A stretch of 64,000 nt of DNA from UBA3069 sp050633465 (lineage in GTDB: Bacteria > Pseudomonadota > Alphaproteobacteria > Rhodobacterales > Rhodobacteraceae): NCBI GenBank assembly GCA_050633465.1, contig JBOEGO010000031.1, positions 1 to 64,000 of the forward strand, in the 5' to 3' direction. How positions within the stretch are numbered: position 1 is the first letter of the stretch; every line of letters starts with the position of its first letter. The position numbers were made by a program, and so were the translations under genes. Shown in pieces: positions 33,066 through 40,775 of the stretch. A model generated the notes under the pieces. That model worked only from the letters and a program-made list of their open reading frames with translations. It ran no database searches and had not been told where the DNA came from.

Positions 33066-33220
33066 CAGAGGGGCCAGCCCCTCCGGACGAAACAAGTTTC
33101 GCCCTCCTCCCCGAAGTATTTTGCCAAGAAAAAGCCAAGGGGAGGGCTTCGCTTTTTCTTGGTTCAAATACTCCGGGGGGAGCCGCGTTGCACCGCAACG
33201 TGGTGGGGGGCTGGCCCCCC
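33066..33220. repeat. Composite palindromic element (modules B'-A'-A-B)
   Basis: This intergenic stretch, between the TRAP gene and preA, is built of nested inverted repeats. GAGGGG-CCAG-CCCCTC is at 33068-33083; CGAAAC-AA-GTTTCG at 33088-33101; an inverted module A (CCGAAGTATT to AAGAAAAAG) at 33111-33134; a direct module A (CTTTTTCTTGG to ATACTCCGG) at 33152-33176; CGTTGC-ACC-GCAACG at 33186-33100 plus 100, that is 33186-33200; and GGGGGG-CTGG-CCCCCC at 33205-33220. The order is mirror-symmetric: CCAG-loop hairpin, A reversed, A, CTGG-loop hairpin. It resembles a REP/BIME-like element. No gene is present. Confidence 0.7.
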
Positions 33221-33224
33221 GTTT

Positions 33225-34532
33225 TTACTCTGCGGCGTCTACCCGGCCCGGGTTGTTCGGGTGGGTTGTCCAATTGGCATAGTCTGCTTCGACCACCTTG
33301 CCTGTGCGCAGATCAACAGCGCCAGCGGCGACAGGTTCCATCGTGATGCAGCCGTCAATCGGGCAGACGTTGACGCATAGGTTACAGGCCACGCATTCGT
33401 CGTCTTTCACGGTGAAAACGCGCCCTTCCTCCATTGCGATGGCTTGGTGGCTGGTGTCCTCGCATGCCGCATAGCAGCGGCCGCATTTGATGCAATCGTC
33501 CTGATTGATCTTGGCCTTGGCGATGTAGTTCAGGTTCAGGTGCTGCCAGTCCGAACAGTTCGGCACTGCACGGCCGGTGATCTGCGCCGTGTTGCCGAAC
33601 CCTTTTTCATCCATCCATTGTGACAGGCCGGAAATCATTTCCTGCACCACTTTGAAACCATAGGTCATCGCCGCCGTGCAGACCTGCACATTGCCCGCAC
33701 CCAGTGTCATGAATTCGGCCGCATCGCGCCATGTGGTCACGCCGCCGATGCCCGAGATCGGCAGATTGGCGGTTTCCGGATTGCGGGCGATTTCCGCCAC
33801 CATGTTCAGCGCGATGGGTTTGACCGCAGGGCCGCAATATCCGCCATGCGCGCCCTTGCCATCAATCGTGGGTTCCGGTGCAAACAGGTCCAGATCGACC
33901 GAGGTAATGGAATTGATCGTATTGATCAGGCTGACCGCATCGGCCCCGCCACGCTGCGCCGCCAGTGCGGGTTGCCGGATGTCGGTGATATTGGGGGTCA
34001 ATTTGACGATCACGGGCATACGGGTGTTTTGTTTGCACCAGCGGGTGACCATTTCGATGTATTCGGGCACCTGCCCCACGGCTGCGCCCATGCCGCGTTC
34101 GCTCATCCCGTGAGGGCAGCCGAAGTTCAGCTCGATCCCGTCAGCGCCGGTTTCTTCGACCACGGGCAGGATCGCCTTCCACGCGTGTTCTTCGCAGGGC
34201 ACCATCAGGGATACCACCACAGCACGATCGGGGTAATCCTGTTTCACCGCTTTGATTTCGCGCAGGTTTTGTTGCAAGGGGCGGTCAGTGATCAATTCGA
34301 TGTTGTTCAGCCCCAGCAACCGGCGATCCGCGCCAAAAATCGCGCCGTATCGCGGGCCGTTGACGTTGACCACGGGGGGGCCTTCCTCGCCCAGTGTTTT
34401 CCAGACCACACCGCCCCAGCCTGCCTCGAACGCGCGGCGGACGTTATATTCCTTGTCGGTGGGCGGGGCCGAGGCCAGCCAGAACGGATTGGGGGATTTG
34501 ATCCCGACGAATTCGGATGCGAGGTTTGCCAT
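33225..34532 (-). CDS. preA: NAD-dependent dihydropyrimidine dehydrogenase subunit PreA
   Basis: The catalytic half of the bacterial uracil/thymine-reducing dihydropyrimidine dehydrogenase. The 435-residue protein has an FMN TIM barrel with ELNFGCPHGMSERGMGAAVG, where the Cys is the proton donor, and two C-terminal 4Fe-4S ferredoxin motifs, CIKCGRCYAAC and CVACNLCVNVCP. It starts at the ATG ending at 34532 after GGGAGAG. preT lies 42 bases upstream with a CTGG-loop hairpin between. Dihydropyrimidinase and beta-ureidopropionase genes, which often accompany it, are not in the window. Confidence 0.95.
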   Translation of the reverse strand: MANLASEFVGIKSPNPFWLASAPPTDKEYNVRRAFEAGWGGVVWKTLGEEGPPVVNVNGPRYGAIFGADRRLLGLNNIELITDRPLQQNLREIKAVKQDYPDRAVVVSLMVPCEEHAWKAILPVVEETGADGIELNFGCPHGMSERGMGAAVGQVPEYIEMVTRWCKQNTRMPVIVKLTPNITDIRQPALAAQRGGADAVSLINTINSITSVDLDLFAPEPTIDGKGAHGGYCGPAVKPIALNMVAEIARNPETANLPISGIGGVTTWRDAAEFMTLGAGNVQVCTAAMTYGFKVVQEMISGLSQWMDEKGFGNTAQITGRAVPNCSDWQHLNLNYIAKAKINQDDCIKCGRCYAACEDTSHQAIAMEEGRVFTVKDDECVACNLCVNVCPIDGCITMEPVAAGAVDLRTGKVVEADYANWTTHPNNPGRVDAAE

Positions 34533-34551
34533 TGGTGTCTCTCCCTGCGGC

Positions 34552-34565
34552 GGGGGCTGGCCCCC
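34552..34565. repeat. CTGG-loop hairpin (module B) between preT and preA
   Basis: GGGGG-CTGG-CCCCC is the same hairpin type that borders the composite element at 33205-33220 and follows module A at 42758-42777. It could attenuate or stabilise the preT-preA transcript. Confidence 0.45.
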
Positions 34566-34574
34566 TGTCGTTGG

Positions 34575-35900
34575 TCAGCTGGCTGTCAGAACAGCGTGAA
34601 TATCTTCGGCGGCATCGCGCCCTTCGGCGACGGCGGTGACGGTCAGGTCATCCCCACCGGCGGCGCAATCGCCACCGGCCCAGACGCCAGCAACCGATGT
34701 GCGCCCTGCGCCCTTGATTGCGATCTTGCGCCCGTCCAGATCGGGCAATCCATCGCCCTGCAAGGTCTGGCCAATGGCGCGAAACAGCTGATCGGCGGGC
34801 AGGCGCAATTCGGCGCCTGTGGGGGTCATGTTGTCATCGACATAGTCGAACACCACCTCGCGCACAGTGCCATTGGCGGTGATTGATTTGGGCGCGGCGT
34901 TGGTGACGATCCGCACGCCTTTGGATGCGGCCAATTCCTGTTCGAACTGACTGGCGTTCATGCGATCACGCCCACGGCGATAGACCAGCGTCACGTTCAG
35001 CGCGCCCAGCAATTTGGCCTGCACAGCGGCATCCACAGCGGTCATGCCGCCGCCAATCACCACCACATCGCGGCCCACGGGCAGGCCGGACAGATCGCCT
35101 GCCTGTCGCAAATCAGAAATGAAATCAACGGCATCGCTGATACCATCGACATCTTCGCCAGACAGGCCCAGCGCGTTCACCCCGCCCAGACCGATGGCCA
35201 GAAACACCGCATCATGGCTGTCGCGCAAACCATCCAGCGACAGGTCCGCGCCCAGCGCCTTACCATTTTCAATGCTGATACCACCGATTTGCAACAGCCA
35301 GTCGACCTCTGCCGCCGCGAAGCCATCGGGGGATTTATAGGCGGCGATACCATATTCGTTCAGGCCGCCCGCCTTGGCGCGGGCATCATAAATCACCACA
35401 TCGTGGCCCTTCATCGCCAGGCGGTGCGCGCAGGACAGGCCCGCCGGACCCGCGCCCACCACGGCCACCTTTTTGCCTGTCGCATCAGCGCGATCAAAGG
35501 GATGTATGCCCGATGCCATCACCGTATCAGTGGCGAAGCGTTGCAAACGGCCAATCTCGACCGGCTTGCCCTCGGCGGCTTCGCGCACGCAGGCCTCCTC
35601 GCACAGGGTTTCCGTGGGGCAGACGCGGGCGCACATGCCGCCCAGAATGTTCTGTTCCAGAATGGTGCGCGCCGCCGCGTCGGCTGTGCCGGTCTGGATC
35701 TGCCGGATGAACAGCGGCACATCAATGTCACTGGGACAGGCCACCGTGCAGGGCGCGTCATGGCAGAAATAGCACCTGTCGGCAGCCACTGCCGCCTCGT
35801 GCGTATCAAATGCCGGATGCAAATCTGTGAAATTCGCCGCATAGTCCGTGTGTGGCAGGCGCCCCGAAAGGATACCGGCTGCATAGGCCTTATCGGTCAT
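34575..35900 (-). CDS. preT: NAD-dependent dihydropyrimidine dehydrogenase subunit PreT
   Basis: The NAD(P)H-oxidising half of dihydropyrimidine dehydrogenase, a GltD-like flavoprotein passing electrons to PreA. The 441-residue protein has N-terminal cysteine clusters CYFCHDAPCTVACPSDID and GGMCARVCPTETLCEEAC, then two dinucleotide sites, VAVVGAGPAGLSCAHRLA and DVVVIGGGMTAVDAAVQA, and a C-terminal FAD motif GVWAGGDCAAGGDDLTV. I choose the ATG ending at 35900, preceded by GGAGGGTC. It is divergent from the serine hydrolase gene across a region with two clear palindromes. Confidence 0.94.
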   Translation of the reverse strand: MTDKAYAAGILSGRLPHTDYAANFTDLHPAFDTHEAAVAADRCYFCHDAPCTVACPSDIDVPLFIRQIQTGTADAAARTILEQNILGGMCARVCPTETLCEEACVREAAEGKPVEIGRLQRFATDTVMASGIHPFDRADATGKKVAVVGAGPAGLSCAHRLAMKGHDVVIYDARAKAGGLNEYGIAAYKSPDGFAAAEVDWLLQIGGISIENGKALGADLSLDGLRDSHDAVFLAIGLGGVNALGLSGEDVDGISDAVDFISDLRQAGDLSGLPVGRDVVVIGGGMTAVDAAVQAKLLGALNVTLVYRRGRDRMNASQFEQELAASKGVRIVTNAAPKSITANGTVREVVFDYVDDNMTPTGAELRLPADQLFRAIGQTLQGDGLPDLDGRKIAIKGAGRTSVAGVWAGGDCAAGGDDLTVTAVAEGRDAAEDIHAVLTAS

Positions 35901-35945
35901 TTTGACCCTCCGCTGTTGTCTTGCCGATAACTCTGCCACGATTTC

Positions 35946-35969
35946 ATTTTTTATCAACTGGTAAAAAAT
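35946..35969. promoter_or_regulatory. Palindromic operator candidate between preT and the serine hydrolase gene
   Basis: ATTTTTTATCA (35946-35956) and TGGTAAAAAAT (35959-35969) form 11-bp inverted arms with a single mismatch around AC. The form is that of a GntR- or TetR-type operator. It is 45 bases from the preT start and overlaps a TTGATA that could be its -35 element on the minus strand. Confidence 0.6.
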
Positions 35970-36001
35970 TAAATTCCGCGGTGCGGGTGGCAAATTGTTG
36001 T

Positions 36002-36024
36002 TTTTGCCTAATCCGCAGGCAAAA
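36002..36024. promoter_or_regulatory. Second inverted repeat in the preT/hydrolase intergenic region
   Basis: TTTTGCCT (36002-36009) and AGGCAAAA (36017-36024) form a perfect 8-bp inverted repeat with a 7-nt spacer. It is unrelated in sequence to the one at 35946-35969 and may serve the plus-strand operon, whose ATG is 79 bases away. It could be an operator or an RNA hairpin. Confidence 0.5.
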
Positions 36025-36102
36025 CCCGCGCAGGCGGCAAAGGCGCTTGCCTATCCTTCACCAGTGAAACACAATTCCGCACAACGGAGAGGGAGAAATA
36101 TC

Positions 36103-37329
36103 ATGTCACAAAGCCACGGCTTTGATTCCGCGCGGCTGGACCGTATCGCGGACTGGATGCAAACCTATGTGGACGCGCGCAAATATCCGGGCTGTTCGGT
36201 CCTGATCCGGCGCGGCGGGGACGAGGTGTATTACCATGACACCGGCCTGCGCGATCTGGAAACGGGTGCGAAATTCACCCGCGATACCGTGGCGCGGATT
36301 TATTCCATGACCAAACCCGTGACATCGGTGGCCATTATGATGCTGGCCGAACGGGGTCTGTTCCATCTGGATGCGCCGGTTTCCGATTTCATTCCGTCCT
36401 TTGCCAAAATGCAGGCGCTGGTGCCGGGGGCCACGTCGATTGATCAGGTTGAACCCTGCGCCACGCCGACATTGCGCCAGTTGCTGACCCATTCGTCGGG
36501 CCTTAGCTATCCGTTCAATCCCGGCGTTCTGGCGCGGCACATGGAGGCCGAGAAGATCACGTTTCGCGTTGATGAACCCGCGTTGGCGCAACGGGTTGAT
36601 GATCTGGCGGCGCTGCCGCTGGCATTCAAACCGGGGACCAAATGGGAATATTCGGTATCCATCGACGTGCTGGGCCGCGTGGTCGAGGTGGTGTCGGGCA
36701 AAACGCTGGACCAGTTTTTCACCGAGGAGATTTTCGCGCCACTGAACATGAACGAAACCGCGTTCGATGTGCCACAGTCGCGGCGCGACAGGTTTGCCGC
36801 GCTATATACCCCACTGGCGGGCGACCCGATGAAACTGAACGACAAGGGCGCTGGCGACACCCTGCGCTGTGTGGACCGGCCGGAAAAGTCGCTGTTTCAC
36901 GCGCCTTCGCTGTTGTCTGGCGGTGGCGGACTGTGCGGCACGATTGATGACTATATGCAGTTTTGCGAAATGCTGCGCCGTGGCGGCGAATTGGGCGGCA
37001 ACCGCCTGTTGTCACCGCTGACGGTGGATTTCATGCGCCGCAATCACCTGCCCGGTGATATCGCGTCGATGGGCGCAAGCAGTTTCGCCGAACAGCCGAT
37101 GCGCGGCATGGGGTTCGGGCTGGGCGGGTCGGTCGTGATCAACCCCGGACAGGTCGGCGTGCCCGGTTCGGTGGGTGATTTCGCATGGGGCGGCATGGCA
37201 TCGACAGGGTTCTGGGTGGATTATGTGCTGGACCTTTGCGTGGTGTTTTTCACGCAACTGACGCCCTCGTCGTCCTATCCGTCGCGCGCGCAACTCAAGG
37301 CACTGGTGCATGGGGCGATCACACAATGA
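36103..37329 (+). CDS. Serine hydrolase, beta-lactamase/EstB (family VIII esterase) type
   Basis: A 408-residue enzyme of the class C beta-lactamase fold. The S-x-x-K motif is S68-M-T-K71 (IYSMTKPVTS), the catalytic Tyr lies in WEYSVSIDVLG, and the third motif region is WGGMASTGFWVD. There is no signal peptide, so it is probably a cytoplasmic esterase rather than a beta-lactamase. The ATG at 36103 follows GGAGAGGGAG. It overlaps the acetoacetyl-CoA synthetase gene by 4 bases, so the two act together; hydrolysing an acetoacetyl or hydroxybutyryl ester would give the substrate of the next enzyme. That idea is inferred. Confidence 0.9.
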   Translation: MSQSHGFDSARLDRIADWMQTYVDARKYPGCSVLIRRGGDEVYYHDTGLRDLETGAKFTRDTVARIYSMTKPVTSVAIMMLAERGLFHLDAPVSDFIPSFAKMQALVPGATSIDQVEPCATPTLRQLLTHSSGLSYPFNPGVLARHMEAEKITFRVDEPALAQRVDDLAALPLAFKPGTKWEYSVSIDVLGRVVEVVSGKTLDQFFTEEIFAPLNMNETAFDVPQSRRDRFAALYTPLAGDPMKLNDKGAGDTLRCVDRPEKSLFHAPSLLSGGGGLCGTIDDYMQFCEMLRRGGELGGNRLLSPLTVDFMRRNHLPGDIASMGASSFAEQPMRGMGFGLGGSVVINPGQVGVPGSVGDFAWGGMASTGFWVDYVLDLCVVFFTQLTPSSSYPSRAQLKALVHGAITQ

Positions 37330-39281
37330 CCGAACAACGCCCGATCCTGTGGACCCCGACCCCCGAACGCATTGCCGCAGCCCGCATCACCCGTTTCACC
37401 GACTGGCTGGCCGAAAACCGTGATCTGGAATTCTATGATTACAATGGTTTGTGGGAGTGGAGCATTTCCGACCTGCCCGCATTCTGGACCGCGATTGCCG
37501 AATTTTTCGACATCCGGTTTGGCCGCAAATGGGATGATGTCCTGCCCGAGCGCAAAATGCCTGGTGCCGATTGGTTTCCCGGTGCGACCCTGAATTTCGC
37601 CGATCAGATCCTGCGCCACGCCGAGGTAAAACCAGACGCGACCGCCGTGGTGCTGCAATCGGAAACATTCGGGCGCAGCGACATGTCATGGGCCGAATTG
37701 CGCGATCAGGTTGCATCAGTCGCCAGCCATCTGCGCGACATGGGTGTGACCAAGGGCGACCGCGTGGTCGCGGTGCTGCCCAACACCCCGCAGGCGTTGA
37801 TTGCCTTTTTGGCAACCGCATCCATCGGCGCAATCTGGTCGCTATGCGCACCTGATATGGGCCATGTCGCGATTCTGGACAGGTTCCGCCAGATCGAACC
37901 AAAGGTGATGATCTGGCAGGACGGATACACCCACGGCGGCAAACAGATCGACCGGCGCGAATTGATTCAGGGCATCGCCGCAGAACTGCCCAGCCTTGAA
38001 CAACGCATCGTGCTGCCCGTGGTGGGCGATCTGCCCGGCGGGGCGCTGAACTGGAACGATCTGATCATGCGCAAGGCTGACCTGCGCGTTGAAATGGTTG
38101 AATTTTCCCACCCGATCTGGATCGTCTATTCGTCCGGCACCACTGGCAACCCGAAACCCATCGTGCATGGCCATGGCGGTGTCCTGTTAGAGGGCGCGAA
38201 ACAATCGCTGCATCAGGATCTTGGCCCCGATGACCGCTATTGCTGGATGACCTCGTCGGGCTGGATCATGTGGAATTCACAATGGACAGCACTGGCGCAG
38301 GGCGGGGTTGTCGCCCTGTTCGACGGTGCGCCCAACCACCCCGATATGTTAGAGGTATGGCGTTTTGTCGCCCGCGAAAAACTAACCTATTTCGGGGCCG
38401 GAGCCGCGTTTTTCAGCGGCTGCCAAAAGGCAGGTATCACCCCCCGCGACGGGCTTGATTTTTCTGCACTGGTATCGGTCGGGTCCACCGGATCACCACT
38501 GGCGCAAGAGGGATACGACTGGATTTACAACGCCGTGCGCGGTGACGTCTGGCTGGCGCCTATATCGGGCGGCACCGATCTGGCGGGGGCGTTCGTATTG
38601 GGCAATCCCTGCCTGCCCGTGCGCGCGGGCGAAATGCAGTGCCGCGCCTTGGGCAATGCGGTGCGCGCTTTTGACGAATCCGGGAACGAACTGTTCGGCG
38701 AGGTGGGCGAACTGGTCTGCACAGAACCGCTGCCATCCATGCCGCTATATTTCTGGGGCGATGACGACGGATCGCGCCTGCACGACAGCTATTTCGACAC
38801 CTACCCCGGCGTCTGGCGCCACGGTGACTGGATCGAAATTACCGAAACCGGCGGTTCGGTGATCTTTGGCCGGTCCGATGCCACCATCAACCGGCGCGGG
38901 CTGCGGCTGGGCAGTTCGGAAATATACCGCGCCGTCGAGGGTTTAGCCGAAATTCAGGACAGTCTGGTCATTGATCTGGAATTCCTTGGCCGCGACAGCT
39001 TTATGCCGCTGTTCGTGACCCTGTCACCCGATGTGGCGCTGGACGATGCGCTAAAGGCCAAAATCAATGGTGCAATCCGTGCAGGTGTTTCAGCCAGATT
39101 TCTACCGGACGAAATAATCGAGGTCGCTGAAATCCCCCGCACCCTGTCAGGCAAGAAACTGGAGGTCCCGGTCAAAAAACTGCTGTTGGGCGGTGATCCG
39201 GCCAAGGTGGTCAACCGCGATTCAATGGCCAACCCCGACAGTTTCGATGCCTTTATCGCCTATGCCAGAACCAGGGAATAA
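37326..39281 (+). CDS. Acetoacetyl-CoA synthetase
   Basis: An adenylate-forming ligase activating acetoacetate to acetoacetyl-CoA. The 651-residue protein has the AMP motif YSSGTTGNPKPIVHGHGG, the segment WNSQWTALAQGGVVALFDG and YFGAGAAFFSGCQKAGI typical of acetoacetate rather than acetate ligases, FGRSDATINRRGLRLGSSEI, and the C-terminal catalytic Lys in TLSGKKLEVPVKKLL. The ATG overlaps the hydrolase stop (ATGA). The product can enter PHB synthesis or thiolytic cleavage. Confidence 0.93.
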   Translation: MTEQRPILWTPTPERIAAARITRFTDWLAENRDLEFYDYNGLWEWSISDLPAFWTAIAEFFDIRFGRKWDDVLPERKMPGADWFPGATLNFADQILRHAEVKPDATAVVLQSETFGRSDMSWAELRDQVASVASHLRDMGVTKGDRVVAVLPNTPQALIAFLATASIGAIWSLCAPDMGHVAILDRFRQIEPKVMIWQDGYTHGGKQIDRRELIQGIAAELPSLEQRIVLPVVGDLPGGALNWNDLIMRKADLRVEMVEFSHPIWIVYSSGTTGNPKPIVHGHGGVLLEGAKQSLHQDLGPDDRYCWMTSSGWIMWNSQWTALAQGGVVALFDGAPNHPDMLEVWRFVAREKLTYFGAGAAFFSGCQKAGITPRDGLDFSALVSVGSTGSPLAQEGYDWIYNAVRGDVWLAPISGGTDLAGAFVLGNPCLPVRAGEMQCRALGNAVRAFDESGNELFGEVGELVCTEPLPSMPLYFWGDDDGSRLHDSYFDTYPGVWRHGDWIEITETGGSVIFGRSDATINRRGLRLGSSEIYRAVEGLAEIQDSLVIDLEFLGRDSFMPLFVTLSPDVALDDALKAKINGAIRAGVSARFLPDEIIEVAEIPRTLSGKKLEVPVKKLLLGGDPAKVVNRDSMANPDSFDAFIAYARTRE

Positions 39282-39655
39282 CGCCCCGACCCCACCCGCG
39301 ATGCAGGAACCGCCCGGATTTGCGCGATTCCTGCATCGCCATCACACCACCCGATGGCGAAAACCGACATGGATACTCGCGCCTTCCAACCGCCACACCG
39401 GCAGGTTTTCATGGTTTTTTCATCGAAATGACCAAGATTTTATGCTTCAAAATCAAAAACATCGCTACTCCCGCCCCGCGGCATAGGTATCGGTTTACAC
39501 AGCGCCCTTGATATGTTCTGTTTGCGACACAGTTTCTGACAGGGCCGACATCCGGCATGAATAGAACAGCAACAATCACCCGAACGGGGTGGTGACCGAA
39601 CGTGAAACCGAAGATCCGCGTGCGGTAATTTTATAAGATCTGGGAGCAATCACAT
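39282..39655. other. Intergenic region before the glycine-betaine transporter genes
   Basis: These 374 bases contain no credible gene. A 10-bp perfect hairpin, GATGCAGGAA/TTCCTGCATC (39300-39337), may end the acetoacetyl-CoA synthetase transcript. The middle (about 39410-39480) is AT-rich for this genome and should carry the promoter of the binding-protein gene, which has GGGAGC before its ATG. I could not single out one -35/-10 pair. Confidence 0.4.
39300..39337 (+). terminator. Hairpin after the acetoacetyl-CoA synthetase gene
   Basis: GATGCAGGAA (39300-39309) pairs perfectly with TTCCTGCATC (39328-39337), 18 bases past the stop. No T-run follows. Confidence 0.35.
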
Positions 39656-40672
39656 ATGAACACGACCAAACTCGCGCTTGCGGCGCTTGGCACGACCCTG
39701 ACCCTTGCTGGCGCGGCCAAGGCCGAAAGCCACGGCGCATGTGGGCCGGTGTCCATCGCCGAATGGAACTGGGCATCGGGCGAACTGATGGCCAATGTCG
39801 ATAAAATCATCCTGGAGGAAGGTTACGGCTGCGACGTATCGCTGGTGCCCGGCGCGACAACCACCACCTTCGCCTCGATGAACGAAAAAGCCCAACCCGA
39901 TGTCGCGGGCGAGCTGTGGATCAACGCCGTGCGTGACCAGCTGGACAATGCAATCGCCGAAGGCCGCCTGCACTCTGCGCTGGATGGCCCGATCACAGGT
40001 CTGGGCGAAGGGTGGTGGGTGACACCGAAATTTGCGGCGGATCACCCCGAACTGAACACCGTTGAAAAGCTGCTGGAACACCCCGAACTGTTCCCCTTTG
40101 TCGAAGACAAATCCAAGGGTGCGTTCATCGGTTGCCCCGCAGGCTGGGGTTGCCAATTGGTCAACGCCAACCTGTTCCGCGCCTTTGACATGGAAGAAAA
40201 AGGTTGGGTTCTGGTCGATCCCGGTTCGGCCGCTGGCCTTGACGGGTCAATGGCCAAGGCCGTGGAGCGTGACGAGCCGTGGTTTGGTTACTACTGGTCG
40301 CCCACCGCGATGATCGGCAAATACGAAATGGTGCTGCTGCCATTCGAAGCCGAATACGCAGGCGATGAAAACTGGAACGGCTGCATCGCGCTGGCCGAAC
40401 AGGATTGCGCCGAACCCAAAGCAACCGCATGGACCAAATCCGAGGTCCACACCGTCATCACCGACGAATTCAAGAAAAAGGGCGGCCCGGCCGTGGATTA
40501 CCTGTCCACCCGCATCTTCCCCGGTGAAGTCATGAACGGCATGCTGGTTTACATGCAGGACGAACAGGCAGGCGGCGAAGACGCAGCATTCGAATTCCTG
40601 GAAAAGCATGGTGACCTGTGGGAAAAATGGGTTTCCCCCGAAGCAGCAGAAAAAATCAAATCGGCGCTTTGA
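39656..40672 (+). CDS. Glycine betaine/proline ABC transporter, substrate-binding protein
   Basis: A 338-residue periplasmic protein of the OpuAC/ProX family. Signal peptide MNTTKLALAALGTTLTLAGA with cleavage near AKAES. The mature protein has VSIAEWNWASGELMANVDKI, a typical start, aromatic residues for cation-pi binding in GEGWWVTPKFA and ERDEPWFGYYWSPTAMIG, and several cysteines (GCPAGWGC). It is followed by a hairpin and then the permease and ATPase genes, so the three form one uptake system for a quaternary amine such as glycine betaine; the exact ligand is inferred. Confidence 0.92.
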   Translation: MNTTKLALAALGTTLTLAGAAKAESHGACGPVSIAEWNWASGELMANVDKIILEEGYGCDVSLVPGATTTTFASMNEKAQPDVAGELWINAVRDQLDNAIAEGRLHSALDGPITGLGEGWWVTPKFAADHPELNTVEKLLEHPELFPFVEDKSKGAFIGCPAGWGCQLVNANLFRAFDMEEKGWVLVDPGSAAGLDGSMAKAVERDEPWFGYYWSPTAMIGKYEMVLLPFEAEYAGDENWNGCIALAEQDCAEPKATAWTKSEVHTVITDEFKKKGGPAVDYLSTRIFPGEVMNGMLVYMQDEQAGGEDAAFEFLEKHGDLWEKWVSPEAAEKIKSAL

Positions 40673-40691
40673 TCGCATTGGTTTAAAAATG

Positions 40692-40720
40692 AAAGCGGGG
40701 GGCAATCGCCTCCCGCTTTT
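40692..40720 (+). terminator. Intercistronic hairpin between the binding-protein and permease genes
   Basis: AAAGCGGGGGGC (40692-40703) pairs with GCCTCCCGCTTT (40708-40719) with one G-T pair, and a short T-run follows. Partial termination here would give more binding protein than permease. It lies 20 bases past the first gene's stop. Confidence 0.7.
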
Positions 40721-40775
40721 CCATATCCGCCAGCATCCGTTTGCTGGGCTAGAATAAAAAACAGGGGGCATTTCC

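Noticed and set aside
33111..33176. The opposed module A copies as a simple rho-independent terminator for preA
   Set aside because: A terminator could be part of its role, but the arms are about 25 bp with a non-terminator layout, the same module recurs elsewhere in single form, and the flanking hairpins are unexplained.
33846..34886. A 346-residue plus-strand open frame
   Set aside because: Antisense to preA and the end of preT, which have complete iron-sulfur and flavin motifs.
36103..37329. Beta-lactamase and antibiotic resistance
   Set aside because: There is no signal peptide, and the catalytic Tyr and third motif are those of EstB-like esterases; coupling with acetoacetyl-CoA synthetase supports metabolism.
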